Under the pieces are notes generated by a model. It had not been told where the DNA came from and searched no databases. It saw nothing but the letters and a program-made list of their open reading frames with translations. This document shows, piece by piece, positions 13,909 to 20,788 of a stretch of 20,788 nt of DNA. The number at the start of each line of letters is the position of its first letter. The first letter of the stretch is position 1. This stretch comes from a virus: positions 1 through 20,788 of the IMG/VR virus record IMGVR_UViG_3300032092_000317, one strand, 5' to 3'. The position numbers and the translations under genes were made by a program.

Positions 13909-15806
13909 ATATAGACATAAAATCTTACGTGTCTGCGTGTTATAACGTGGCAATATGTAAATCTGGAGAAAATGGAATAGAGGAAAAATATCCTCTTGGA
14001 ACAGGTATGCGCAAAAATACCATACTTGACTCGTGGCTTGAAACAATTCCATTAATTTTATCTACAGGCACAAATAAAAGATTCCATATGGCAGAAATGA
14101 TACGTGGTAATGGGTTTGGTGCTGCTCAGCTGAATAGTTCAATGCAAATAGGAAAAGGAACTACCCCAACAAATTATCAGCAGAGACAATTAGTAAATTT
14201 CTCAAAAGAAACTAGCTATGTTAGGCCATTTGTTACTGGAAGTTATTATATTGATAATACTGGGCTAGGTATGAGAACTTACAGTATTACTTATGAATAT
14301 CAGCCAGAAACTGGAACTAATACATATTATGAGGCTGGGTTAAAATCTCCATATTCATATTTTTGGCAATCTGGCTCCACGATTGATCCATCAAGAGTAC
14401 CGCCAACATTATTAAGCCCAATAATTTCTAGATTTCTTTTTACAAACCAAAGCGGAATAGTTGGTTTTGCAAGCGGCTTTGTTGATAATGTTGGAAACTA
14501 TTCCATTTTTACAGGCGCATCTGGCTATAGCGGATATATAATTAATAACCAATATACAAAATTTACAGGCGGTAACGATTTTCAAAACAGAACAGATTTC
14601 CAATACGGATATAGCGTATTTAATCCAATTTTTAATGGCACTACTGGAGGCTTTTTTAGTGGAATAAATTATGCAAATTCTGGAAGTGGAATTTTGAGTG
14701 GAATTATTGGTTATAAAAATGATCTTTCTGGAATTACGGCAAATATTGGTGAATATATAAAAATAAAATATGATGTATCAATAAGAATACCGGCAATTGT
14801 AAGCGGAATTCCAGTTACTGGAACGGGAGTATTGTACGGCGACTTTAATGGTAGTGGCGAGATAAAACTTTGCGGAACATTTAGAGATCTATTTGGCAAC
14901 GTTGACTCTAATGGCTATGTAAGATTTATAAATAATGGAGTTGCCGACTCAACCGCAGATTTATTACCAAGGCTTGAACAGCTTTCATGGGATACGCCAC
15001 CAGAAATAGAAGGATTAATGTGGCCAATAAACAATTTTCCAACAAATAGCACATTATCACAGGCGACCGCGCACTTCACGGCAACTTACATTTCAGGCAT
15101 ACAATTGAACCAAAATATAACAGGGTTTGTGAGTGGATACAAGGATCAATTTGGAAATTTTACCGGATTACATTTAATAGACATAAGTTCTGGGTCAAGT
15201 GGTTATTTTCTAAATCAACAAAAGTATTATTTTCCAACTGGAAACTTATTTTCAGGATTTAGCGGTCAATCTGGTTTTATAGAAAATGACAACATTACAT
15301 TTAAATATTCAGGATTTTCATTTGTATCTGGTAGTGGATTTTCTGGTTTAAATTTTATAAATTCTGGGTATGGAGTTATGACTGGAATTATTGGAAATAG
15401 ATCTGAGCTAATACCATCAGGATTTCCAAGCATAAATTCCGGAGCAAATGTGCCAATTGTAAATATTGGCGATTCTAGCTCTGATAGAAAAAATCCATTA
15501 CAATACAAAGGCACTGCATATGATTTATATCAAAGAAGCTCTGGTGCAAATCTTCAAGATAAATATATAGATAGAGAATTTTATTTTGTTGCCGATTATC
15601 CAAATTATGATTTAAAATTTGGTGGAATATTTTTCTGTCCAATGGTGAGAGATGTTAGTTCATTAATTGGCCTAATAGAATATCAACCAAATAAGTACAG
15701 CACTCAAAGAGGCTATGGATGGTATTGGAAATTTAACAATATACAAACAAAATACCAAGATCAACTGCTGAAATTAAATTTTAGATTTTCTATGGATAGA
15801 GATTAA
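13905..15806 (+). CDS. Family B virion protein, copy 2, carrying two inserted SG modules
   Basis: 633 residues. It is the longer relative of the preceding gene. Shared landmarks are KYPLGTGMRKNTILDSWL near 28-45, FLFT at 177-180, GEYIKIKYDVSI at 282-293, SGEIKLCGTFRDLF..DSNG at 317-337, and GWYWKFNNIQTKY near the end. Between FLFT and GEYIKIKYDV lies SG module A (about 185-272), and between the DSNG region and the C-terminal KFGGIFF strand lies SG module B (about 405-499). The previous gene runs straight through the corresponding places. The protein is rich in Gly, Ser, Asn and aromatics with almost no Cys. Start ATG overlaps the upstream TGA; the stop overlaps the next ATG (TAATG). Probably a surface-exposed fibre or spike component; no enzyme motif is visible. 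Confidence 0.72.
   Translation: MNIDIKSYVSACYNVAICKSGENGIEEKYPLGTGMRKNTILDSWLETIPLILSTGTNKRFHMAEMIRGNGFGAAQLNSSMQIGKGTTPTNYQQRQLVNFSKETSYVRPFVTGSYYIDNTGLGMRTYSITYEYQPETGTNTYYEAGLKSPYSYFWQSGSTIDPSRVPPTLLSPIISRFLFTNQSGIVGFASGFVDNVGNYSIFTGASGYSGYIINNQYTKFTGGNDFQNRTDFQYGYSVFNPIFNGTTGGFFSGINYANSGSGILSGIIGYKNDLSGITANIGEYIKIKYDVSIRIPAIVSGIPVTGTGVLYGDFNGSGEIKLCGTFRDLFGNVDSNGYVRFINNGVADSTADLLPRLEQLSWDTPPEIEGLMWPINNFPTNSTLSQATAHFTATYISGIQLNQNITGFVSGYKDQFGNFTGLHLIDISSGSSGYFLNQQKYYFPTGNLFSGFSGQSGFIENDNITFKYSGFSFVSGSGFSGLNFINSGYGVMTGIIGNRSELIPSGFPSINSGANVPIVNIGDSSSDRKNPLQYKGTAYDLYQRSSGANLQDKYIDREFYFVADYPNYDLKFGGIFFCPMVRDVSSLIGLIEYQPNKYSTQRGYGWYWKFNNIQTKYQDQLLKLNFRFSMDRD
14457..14720 (+). repeat. SG module copy A (88 aa)
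   Basis: Begins IVGFASGFVDNVGNYS, continues SGYIINNQYTKFTGGNDF, and ends SGSGILSGIIGYKN. The most divergent copy in the middle (NRTDFQYGYS instead of SGQSGF). Residues 185-272 of the family B protein at 13905. Confidence 0.65.
15117..15401 (+). repeat. SG module copy B (95 aa)
   Basis: Begins ITGFVSGYKDQFGNFTG, continues SGYFLNQQKYYFPTGNLF, then FSGFSGQSGF, and ends NSGYGVMTGIIGNR. Residues 405-499 of the family B protein at 13905. Very close to copies C and D of the gene at 16648. Confidence 0.75.
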
Positions 15807-16639
15807 TGAAAACAAACTTTTCTAGTGATAAAATTAATGTTTTATTAAGGCCATTTTTTAATCAAAATGGCGGTTATAGAAATTTTAGAGAATATGAAAT
15901 TCGATCCTTATCTGAATTAGTTGATAAACTAGTTGGTTACAATTTATGGAGTAAATTTTTAGCTATATATCCATTTGTTGGAAGAACGGCAAATAGTCAC
16001 TCTTTTAATATTAAAGACATTAATCAGTATAAAATAACTTGGACTGGAACATTAACCCATAATAATTTTGGAGTAATTAGTGGCGGTGGATGGGGTGATA
16101 CAAATTTCCCGCTAGTATTGTTAAGAAACAATTTAAATAATATACATATAAGCGCATATAACAGAACTTCGTTATCACAGTCAACTTTTGATGGCAGATT
16201 GATAGGGGTAAATTCTTTAAATATATTAACAAATTATAGAGAAGCTGGTGCTCAAGAATTAAATTTTACAACAGCAAATGGTGGAATAGTTGGCTATGTT
16301 TACAGTGAATATAGTAATTTGGGTGGTTATGGATACAAACAGAGTCAAGTTTCAACTGTAACAGGAAGAGGGCTTATGGTTGGTACAAACTGCGATAAAT
16401 GTTATTTAAATGGAGAAGTTTTTGGAGAATGGCAACCGCTTTTACCAACCCCAATTCACCCGCAGTGCCCAAGAAGAATTCTATTATTTGCAAACAGATA
16501 TGAAACAAGCGTAACTTCTGCTGCAAGAGTAAATCTGGCATTTGGGAGCATAGGATATGGATTTTCTGAAACTGATATTAAAAATTTTTCTGAGGCAGTA
16601 GAAACATTTCAAAAAGCAATGTATAGATCTGCACTGTAA
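15806..16639 (+). CDS. Family A virion protein, copy 2 (minimal version)
   Basis: 277 residues. It aligns along nearly its whole length with the gene at 11714: N-terminal helix pair followed by IYPFVGRTANSHSFNI, an NIHISAYNRTSL strand, a GRLIGVNSLNILT strand, GRGLMVGTNCDKCYLNGEVFG, and an end LAFGSIGYGFSETDIKNFSE. It stops 10-15 residues after that element, so it defines the minimal family A domain and shows that the 11714 copy carries a C-terminal extension. No Shine-Dalgarno sequence is evident, only GGATAGAG 8 nt upstream inside the previous gene; the start overlaps the previous stop by one base. A concanavalin-like carbohydrate-binding or structural virion protein is the best reading. Confidence 0.75.
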   Translation: MKTNFSSDKINVLLRPFFNQNGGYRNFREYEIRSLSELVDKLVGYNLWSKFLAIYPFVGRTANSHSFNIKDINQYKITWTGTLTHNNFGVISGGGWGDTNFPLVLLRNNLNNIHISAYNRTSLSQSTFDGRLIGVNSLNILTNYREAGAQELNFTTANGGIVGYVYSEYSNLGGYGYKQSQVSTVTGRGLMVGTNCDKCYLNGEVFGEWQPLLPTPIHPQCPRRILLFANRYETSVTSAARVNLAFGSIGYGFSETDIKNFSEAVETFQKAMYRSAL

Positions 16640-16641
16640 TA
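16635..16641 (+). promoter_or_regulatory. TGTAATA motif upstream of the family C gene
   Basis: CTGTAATAATTACCATG: the motif ends 6 nt before ATG 16648 and includes the TAA stop of the previous gene. As part of it is constrained by the stop codon, this instance is weaker evidence than the others. Confidence 0.3.
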
Positions 16642-16647
16642 ATTACC

Positions 16648-18378
16648 ATGCCTAACGTTTTTTCTATTGAAAATATTAATTTAAATGGATCTACCATTAC
16701 TACAAATAATGGTACGCTATATGTTAATAATAACCCAATCATTGCTCAAACTGGAGTATCTGTAAATGAAAATTTATTCATAAAAGGATATGCCCCGCTC
16801 ACATTCTATTCTAGATTGGCAATACATGGAACATATTTAAATGAAATATTTTTAAATGATGAATTTATAGCTACAGGATGGCTAATTACCTGCTCGCAGC
16901 CAGGCACAGGACAGTCGGCACTTCAAGGAAGATTCTATACCAGAAAGCCAACCTCAGTTATTGACACTCAAACTATAAGTCAATTTCAATTACAAACAGG
17001 TTCTATTTTTTCTTTCAGTAATCCATATTTTTATAAAGTTTATAGCGATAGCGTAATCGGTCTAGATATATATTCCATACCAGCAGAAATGCAATCGTTA
17101 TCTATCAATTTATTAGGATATTTCGCTGGAGCTGGCCACTTTGATAAAGTTCCAAAAACATTTGATACCTATATCAGAGGCAAAGTAGAAATTGGATATA
17201 ATATTTTTCAAGAATATGTACAATATGATACTACATTTACTGGTATTGGAATTTATGCAGGTGAGTCTGGCACTGGACCATCAACAATCAATACGCAATA
17301 TATAACCGGATATTTAAGTGGCACTTTAAACCAATACCCAATTTATAAAAGTATAACAGGCGTATATGCAAATAGTGGATACTTTGTAAGTGGAAAAAAA
17401 TATAATTTCCCTACAGGAAATCAATTTTCTGGATTTAGTGGTCAGTCTGGATTTGATAATATATGGGGCTATTCATATAGTGGCTTTGAAATATCAAGAA
17501 GCGGTGATAATATTTTTAGTGGTTATTATGGTAATGTAAGATTTGGTGAAGGAGAGCTTTTAGAAAAAATAGGCACAAGAAATTATACCGTTCAAGAAAA
17601 AATAATAGGTTTTAGAAGTGGATTTTTGAATGAATCATTTGTATTTTCTGGATTTACTGGACAACAAAACCTGAGTGGATATTTTATTAGTGGGACGCAA
17701 TATTATTTTCCAACAGGGACTGGCTTTGCAAATTTCAGTGGTCAATTTGGATTTGATGAATATCTGGGATATTCTTATACTGGATTTACCTTTCCAGAAG
17801 GAGTTGGCTTTAGCGGATTAACATTTCCAAGTTCTGGAACTGGAATTTTGACTGGATATATTGGACATCGAAATGTTTTGACTGGTGAATTTGTTAGCGG
17901 ATTTATAAAAATAATATCTGATTATGATTTTACTGTCGCAACAGGAAGAAATTTTGTTAGTGGATATTTTATAGACAGAACAAGAACTGGATTCGATACT
18001 GGCATTCCATTTTCTGGATTTGATGGGCGAAGTGGATTTGATAATTATTGGGGCTACACTTTTAGCGGATTTTTCCCCACAAGCAGCGGATTTAGCGGCA
18101 GTAATTTTTTATATTCTGGAAGTGGCATAATGACAGGAGCAATTGGTTATAGATATATTCCAAACTTAAATCCATTATCTGGACAGTTTTATTATAAAAA
18201 TAATCTTGGCGATAAAACAGCTGGCCCTAGCTTTATTTTAAACTCTGGAGAAAAATTTTATGAAAGCACATCTGTATTTTATCCAGTTTCTGGAAAAAGA
18301 ATTATTGGATTTGATATACATAATACCCTTTCTGGCTTAAGTGATGTGAATATAGTATTGATGGGATATTATAATTGA
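16648..18378 (+). CDS. Family C virion protein with three SG modules nested in a beta-module
   Basis: 576 residues. The N-terminal 45 residues (NLNGSTITTNNGTLYVNN) look like a fibre-shaft or attachment strand set. Residues about 55-160 are one complete family C module (IATGWLITCSQPGTG, ALQGRFYTRKP, IGLDIYSIPAEMQSLSINLLG). A second module starts at about 188 (EYVQYDTTFTGIGIYAGESGTGP) but its second half (LSGQFYYKN, IGFDIHNTLSGLSDVNIVLMG) appears only at 507-576. The about 270 residues between are SG modules C, D and E. The modules in the leftward gene at 798-2198 have no such insert. It has no enzyme motif and is nearly Cys-free. It lies in the middle of the rightward fibre arm, 8 nt after the previous gene. 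Likely an elongated, surface-exposed fibre or spike. Confidence 0.72.
   Translation: MPNVFSIENINLNGSTITTNNGTLYVNNNPIIAQTGVSVNENLFIKGYAPLTFYSRLAIHGTYLNEIFLNDEFIATGWLITCSQPGTGQSALQGRFYTRKPTSVIDTQTISQFQLQTGSIFSFSNPYFYKVYSDSVIGLDIYSIPAEMQSLSINLLGYFAGAGHFDKVPKTFDTYIRGKVEIGYNIFQEYVQYDTTFTGIGIYAGESGTGPSTINTQYITGYLSGTLNQYPIYKSITGVYANSGYFVSGKKYNFPTGNQFSGFSGQSGFDNIWGYSYSGFEISRSGDNIFSGYYGNVRFGEGELLEKIGTRNYTVQEKIIGFRSGFLNESFVFSGFTGQQNLSGYFISGTQYYFPTGTGFANFSGQFGFDEYLGYSYTGFTFPEGVGFSGLTFPSSGTGILTGYIGHRNVLTGEFVSGFIKIISDYDFTVATGRNFVSGYFIDRTRTGFDTGIPFSGFDGRSGFDNYWGYTFSGFFPTSSGFSGSNFLYSGSGIMTGAIGYRYIPNLNPLSGQFYYKNNLGDKTAGPSFILNSGEKFYESTSVFYPVSGKRIIGFDIHNTLSGLSDVNIVLMGYYN
17353..17541 (+). repeat. SG module copy C (63 aa)
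   Basis: Begins ITGVYANSGYFVSGKKYNFP, then FSGFSGQSGFDNIWGYSYSGF, and ends with a shortened DNIFSGYYGNVR. Residues 236-298 of the family C protein; lacks the long GFSGxxFxxSG stretch of other copies. Confidence 0.7.
17602..17871 (+). repeat. SG module copy D (90 aa)
   Basis: Begins IIGFRSGFLNESFVFSGFTG, then LSGYFISGTQYYFPTGTGF, NFSGQFGFDEYLGYSYTGF, and ends SSGTGILTGYIGHR. Residues 319-408 of the family C protein; a full-length copy. Confidence 0.75.
17941..18153 (+). repeat. SG module copy E (71 aa)
   Basis: Begins TGRNFVSGYFIDRTRTGFDT, then FSGFDGRSGFDNYWGYTFSGF, and ends YSGSGIMTGAIGYR. Residues 432-502 of the family C protein; lacks the leading ITGFxSG part. Confidence 0.72.
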
Positions 18379-18413
18379 ATAAAAATGATTTCGTTAAAAA
18401 ATAAATGTATTAA

Positions 18414-20054
18414 ATGCGCCCATATAAAGACATAATTCATCCCATGCTATACGATTTCTCAAATCGTGTAGCAGAAGTTGGATTTAATACATTTGATCAA
18501 TTTGAAATATCATATTTAAATGATTTTGTTACCTATTTGAACGAGACAATTCCGGATGGAAATTTTGCATTCTATCCTTTAAGAATAAAACAAAATGTGG
18601 GCCAGGGAAGGACTGGCATAGGTATGGGAAAAATGGGATCTGGAAACCCAATTATATTTAATAGTGGAGTTACTTGGAACCAGTCTGGGGTATACATGGA
18701 TAGCCTGAACAATTGCGGACTTATTGATTTTGAAAATTTAGGATTTCAATTTAGAAGGGACACATCTACAATTTTTTATGTTTTTAAACATGAAAGAAGT
18801 GAAAATGAAGAGTTAATGTTTAGGCTGAACCAAACAACTCCATATTTTTGCTTTGACAGATCAGATAATATTTGCGCAGATCACTTTACCGTATATGCCC
18901 CAGAATTTTCAAATGATCCAAGAAGACCTGTGGGAACAACATATATTTATGATCAATTTTTTGGTCTTGACAAAAAAGGATATGCGGTAGATTATTCAAT
19001 AAGACCTTCAGAGCTTGCATCCAAAAATCAAGCTTATTCTTTTTATAGTTTGGCAAATAATTTTGTAAGTTTAAATTTTTGCTCTAATTTTGATAATTTT
19101 TCTTTAAGATCTTTTAGCGGTGTCGATAATACAATTTTAACGGGAAGCTTTCCAAAGCCATACTTGGTAAGATATGAGAAACAATTGGATGATCAATTAA
19201 CCGGCATATATACAGAAAATCCAAATTATAATCCTGATGATACAACGCCAATACCATCAGAGGCAATTCCTGGCTCTTTATATATTGACGAACCAGAAAG
19301 TGAATTGGTTAAAAAATTTTTAATGCCATCTAGAATGGTTATTGGTGCTGGCGTTTCTAGCGTTGGAAATTCTTACAATATAAGTGGCTTGCCACAAACT
19401 TGCGCTGGGGTATTAATTATTAGTGGAAATTATTGCAATTTATCAAGCCAAATAAATGATAAATTATTCGCAGCTCTTGGGATAAAAAGAGCACCAGATC
19501 CATTTATCTTTCAAAATATAGAAAACATAAATATAGCCCCAAATATTACAAGCATAATTTATAAAGATAATCCATACATTTTAGATCAAATAACAGAAAG
19601 CTTTTTATTTTTTCCAAATATACAAAAAACAGTTTATAGATCTATTTTTGAATTTTATTATGAATCTGTTGGTATAACCGGATTACTATTTGCACCACTT
19701 GAAATATTTTATGCCAGCGGAAACATCAATAATATTTCTTACTTCCCAATATCAGCAGCAATTACCGGAACTGAAACTGGAATTTACACAGTCTCTGGCA
19801 TTGGCCAAATAAATAGTAATATTATTTATGGAATAAAAGAGACTGGCATTTATGGCGCTTCAGGAATAAGACAAATTAATGATAACTTGATTTATGGAAT
19901 AAAAGAAACTGGTGTTTATGGAGTATCAGGGGCTTCTGTTATTAATTTTAATTTAATCAATGTATCTGAAACATTTGGCGTTTCAAGCTATGGAATTATA
20001 AATGACGCATATGAAGATATATTTGGACTCACGGCCTCTGGATCAATATCATAA
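18414..20054 (+). CDS. Family A-related virion protein, copy 3, with C-terminal tandem repeats
   Basis: 546 residues. The N-terminus (YKDIIHPMLYDF, then an aromatic helix and FAFYPL) matches the opening of the family A gene at 11714. The following core is longer and more divergent: RTGIGMGKMGSG, STIFYVFKHERS and CFDRSDNICADHF, with an FAALGI element near 360 in the place of FASIGSG. Residues 449-536 are four 22-residue tandem repeats (ETGIYGASG..QIN type). It begins 35 nt after the previous gene with AATAAATG 6 nt before the ATG and no Shine-Dalgarno sequence. Two long spacers rich in Ile, Asn, Pro and Tyr separate core and repeats. Probably a fibre or spike with a receptor-facing or oligomerising repeat tail; no catalytic motif seen. 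Family A membership rests mainly on the N-terminus and order of elements. Confidence 0.68.
   Translation: MRPYKDIIHPMLYDFSNRVAEVGFNTFDQFEISYLNDFVTYLNETIPDGNFAFYPLRIKQNVGQGRTGIGMGKMGSGNPIIFNSGVTWNQSGVYMDSLNNCGLIDFENLGFQFRRDTSTIFYVFKHERSENEELMFRLNQTTPYFCFDRSDNICADHFTVYAPEFSNDPRRPVGTTYIYDQFFGLDKKGYAVDYSIRPSELASKNQAYSFYSLANNFVSLNFCSNFDNFSLRSFSGVDNTILTGSFPKPYLVRYEKQLDDQLTGIYTENPNYNPDDTTPIPSEAIPGSLYIDEPESELVKKFLMPSRMVIGAGVSSVGNSYNISGLPQTCAGVLIISGNYCNLSSQINDKLFAALGIKRAPDPFIFQNIENINIAPNITSIIYKDNPYILDQITESFLFFPNIQKTVYRSIFEFYYESVGITGLLFAPLEIFYASGNINNISYFPISAAITGTETGIYTVSGIGQINSNIIYGIKETGIYGASGIRQINDNLIYGIKETGVYGVSGASVINFNLINVSETFGVSSYGIINDAYEDIFGLTASGSIS
19758..20021 (+). repeat. Four 66-bp tandem repeats (22 aa each)
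   Basis: Periods start at 19758, 19824, 19890 and 19956. Copies 2 and 3 share ATTTATGGAATAAAAGA and ACTGG at DNA level and read IYGIKETGIYGASG / IYGIKETGVYGVSG. Copy 1 (TGTETGIYTVSGIGQINSN) and copy 4 (NVSETFGVSSYGIINDA) are more divergent. The two near-identical central copies suggest recent duplication or slippage within an older array. Confidence 0.8.
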
Positions 20055-20111
20055 TATAGTATTTATTTAAAAAAATATTTTAAATATTCTAATGTAATTT
20101 AATAATAAATC
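20055..20111 (+). promoter_or_regulatory. AT-only gap before the last family B gene
   Basis: 57 nt holding AATATTTTAAATATT (weakly self-complementary, no G/C arms) and TGTAATTTAATAATAAATC immediately before ATG 20112. It resembles the TGTAATA and AATAAAT boxes elsewhere but is not an exact match. No terminator can be supported. Confidence 0.25.
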
Positions 20112-20788
20112 ATGCATAATCAGATAAATAACTGGAGCTTTGGTGGCGAATATGTAGCCGAAATTAAATCTCCTGATGGATCTGTAAGATATCCATTTGG
20201 CGAAAAGCCATTAAAAAATCTAATTTTAGATACGTTTTTATTATCTTTGGCTTCAGGATACCGTCATAATCCGCAAGCCTATATACAAAGCTGCATATTA
20301 AGTACTGGAGATACGGCGCCAGAAAGATCACAAACGGGAATCGTTGGCCCCATACTGGCAACAACGCATGCCAGTGATTACTTTTCAACTTTAGTAGATA
20401 CGGGCAATAGCGCCGCAGCAATTGCTAGGAATTTTAGATTTAATCCAGTAACTGGACCTTCTACATATAGAGAAGCAGCGATTGGATGTTTTGGGCTTGG
20501 TGGGGTTGACAATATTACTACAAGTAGAATAGTTTTTCCTAGCGATATAAATTTAACCGCTGGTGAGCAATTTTATTTAAATTATAAATTAAGTATGGGC
20601 ATGCCATGGTTAACAAAGGATGTTCCGTTTGTAGCAAGTGGAAATGGTTTGGTTTTTAGTGGTGCATTAAGGTCATCAACAAATAATTCTGGAATTTTTG
20701 CGTATATTACAAGCACAACATGTTATTTTACTCTTGATCAATTTGTTCCTACAAACATTGTCTCTTATCGAACTCGTAATTTTACTAA
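20112..20788 (+). CDS. Family B virion protein, copy 3 (cut by right edge)
   Basis: Hand-translated from ATG 20112; the frame stays open to the right edge (225 codons). Its N-terminus (WSFGGEYVAEIKSPDGS, then YPFGEKPLKNLILDTFL) aligns with the openings of the family B genes at 12814 (FGKNKKNNLILNQGL) and 13905 (YPLGTGMRKNTILDSWL). It continues with FRFNPVTGPSTYREAAIGCF and FPSDINLTAGEQFYLNYKLSM, matching the SEIG...EFIRLYYDFSV part of 12814. In this copy that part (about residues 115-178) runs without an SG module. The end is missing, so the KLCG/DSNG region cannot be checked. Start chosen because it is the first ATG and gives the alignment to relatives. Product is a likely virion fibre or baseplate-associated component. 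Confidence 0.72.
   Translation, partial: MHNQINNWSFGGEYVAEIKSPDGSVRYPFGEKPLKNLILDTFLLSLASGYRHNPQAYIQSCILSTGDTAPERSQTGIVGPILATTHASDYFSTLVDTGNSAAAIARNFRFNPVTGPSTYREAAIGCFGLGGVDNITTSRIVFPSDINLTAGEQFYLNYKLSMGMPWLTKDVPFVASGNGLVFSGALRSSTNNSGIFAYITSTTCYFTLDQFVPTNIVSYRTRNFT

Noticed and set aside
20164-20421. Leftward 85-codon frame near the right edge
   Set aside because: It is antisense to the family B copy 3 frame, which is open for 225 codons and aligns with two neighbours.
11714-20788. Diversity-generating retroelement acting on the fibre array
   Set aside because: No reverse transcriptase or template/variable repeat pair is visible in the window; the observed repeats are protein modules diverged at all codon positions.
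1-20788. tRNA genes, CRISPR arrays, insertion sequences, integrase or attachment sites
   Set aside because: Gaps between genes are all 113 nt or shorter and AT-rich, with no cloverleaf-like GC stems, no regular direct repeats with spacers and no transposase or recombinase motifs in any frame read.

Overview
The window is an AT-rich (about one-third G+C by eye) piece of a tailed double-stranded DNA bacteriophage (Caudoviricetes). The call rests on a complete large terminase, a portal protein, a capsid-protease-like gene cut by the left edge, a PhoH-type ATPase, a phage-type sigma factor and a long run of virion fibre-like genes. Shine-Dalgarno sequences are almost absent before the start codons and upstream regions are nearly pure A/T. 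This would suit a Bacteroidota-like host, but that is inference. All three stop codons end genes here, so the standard bacterial code applies. I see no tRNA, CRISPR array, insertion sequence or integrase.

Layout. One divergent promoter region at about 11.60-11.71 kb splits the window. Leftward from it run PhoH, a zinc-ribbon protein, a sigma-70-like factor with a Cys4 cluster, a coiled-coil protein with an internal duplication (possible small terminase), a C2H2 zinc finger-ERCC4 nuclease, the large terminase, the portal, three virion-surface-type genes, and a probable capsid maturation protease cut by the edge. Spacing is tight: 1-nt gaps or short overlaps, with larger gaps only at about 0.78, 5.55 and 10.7 kb. 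The major capsid gene would be expected just beyond the left edge.

Rightward run seven fibre-like genes that reduce to three families in the order A-B-B-A-C-A-B. Family A has a concanavalin-like core (YPFVGRT motif). Family B has an FGxxxxxNLIL-type head and a KLCG/DSNG motif. Family C is a beta-sandwich module that also occurs twice in a leftward gene at 0.8-2.2 kb. The last family B gene is cut by the right edge.

Most notable: (1) the portal reading frame is broken by one in-frame TAA, with GTG as the next codon and no apparent loss of sequence; (2) a glycine/serine/aromatic-rich module of about 65-95 residues occurs five times in two non-homologous proteins, and comparison with module-free relatives shows it sits in loops of the host folds; (3) a TGTAATA motif lies 6-13 nt before five start codons, including a perfect inverted pair in the divergent region, next to a phage-encoded sigma factor.
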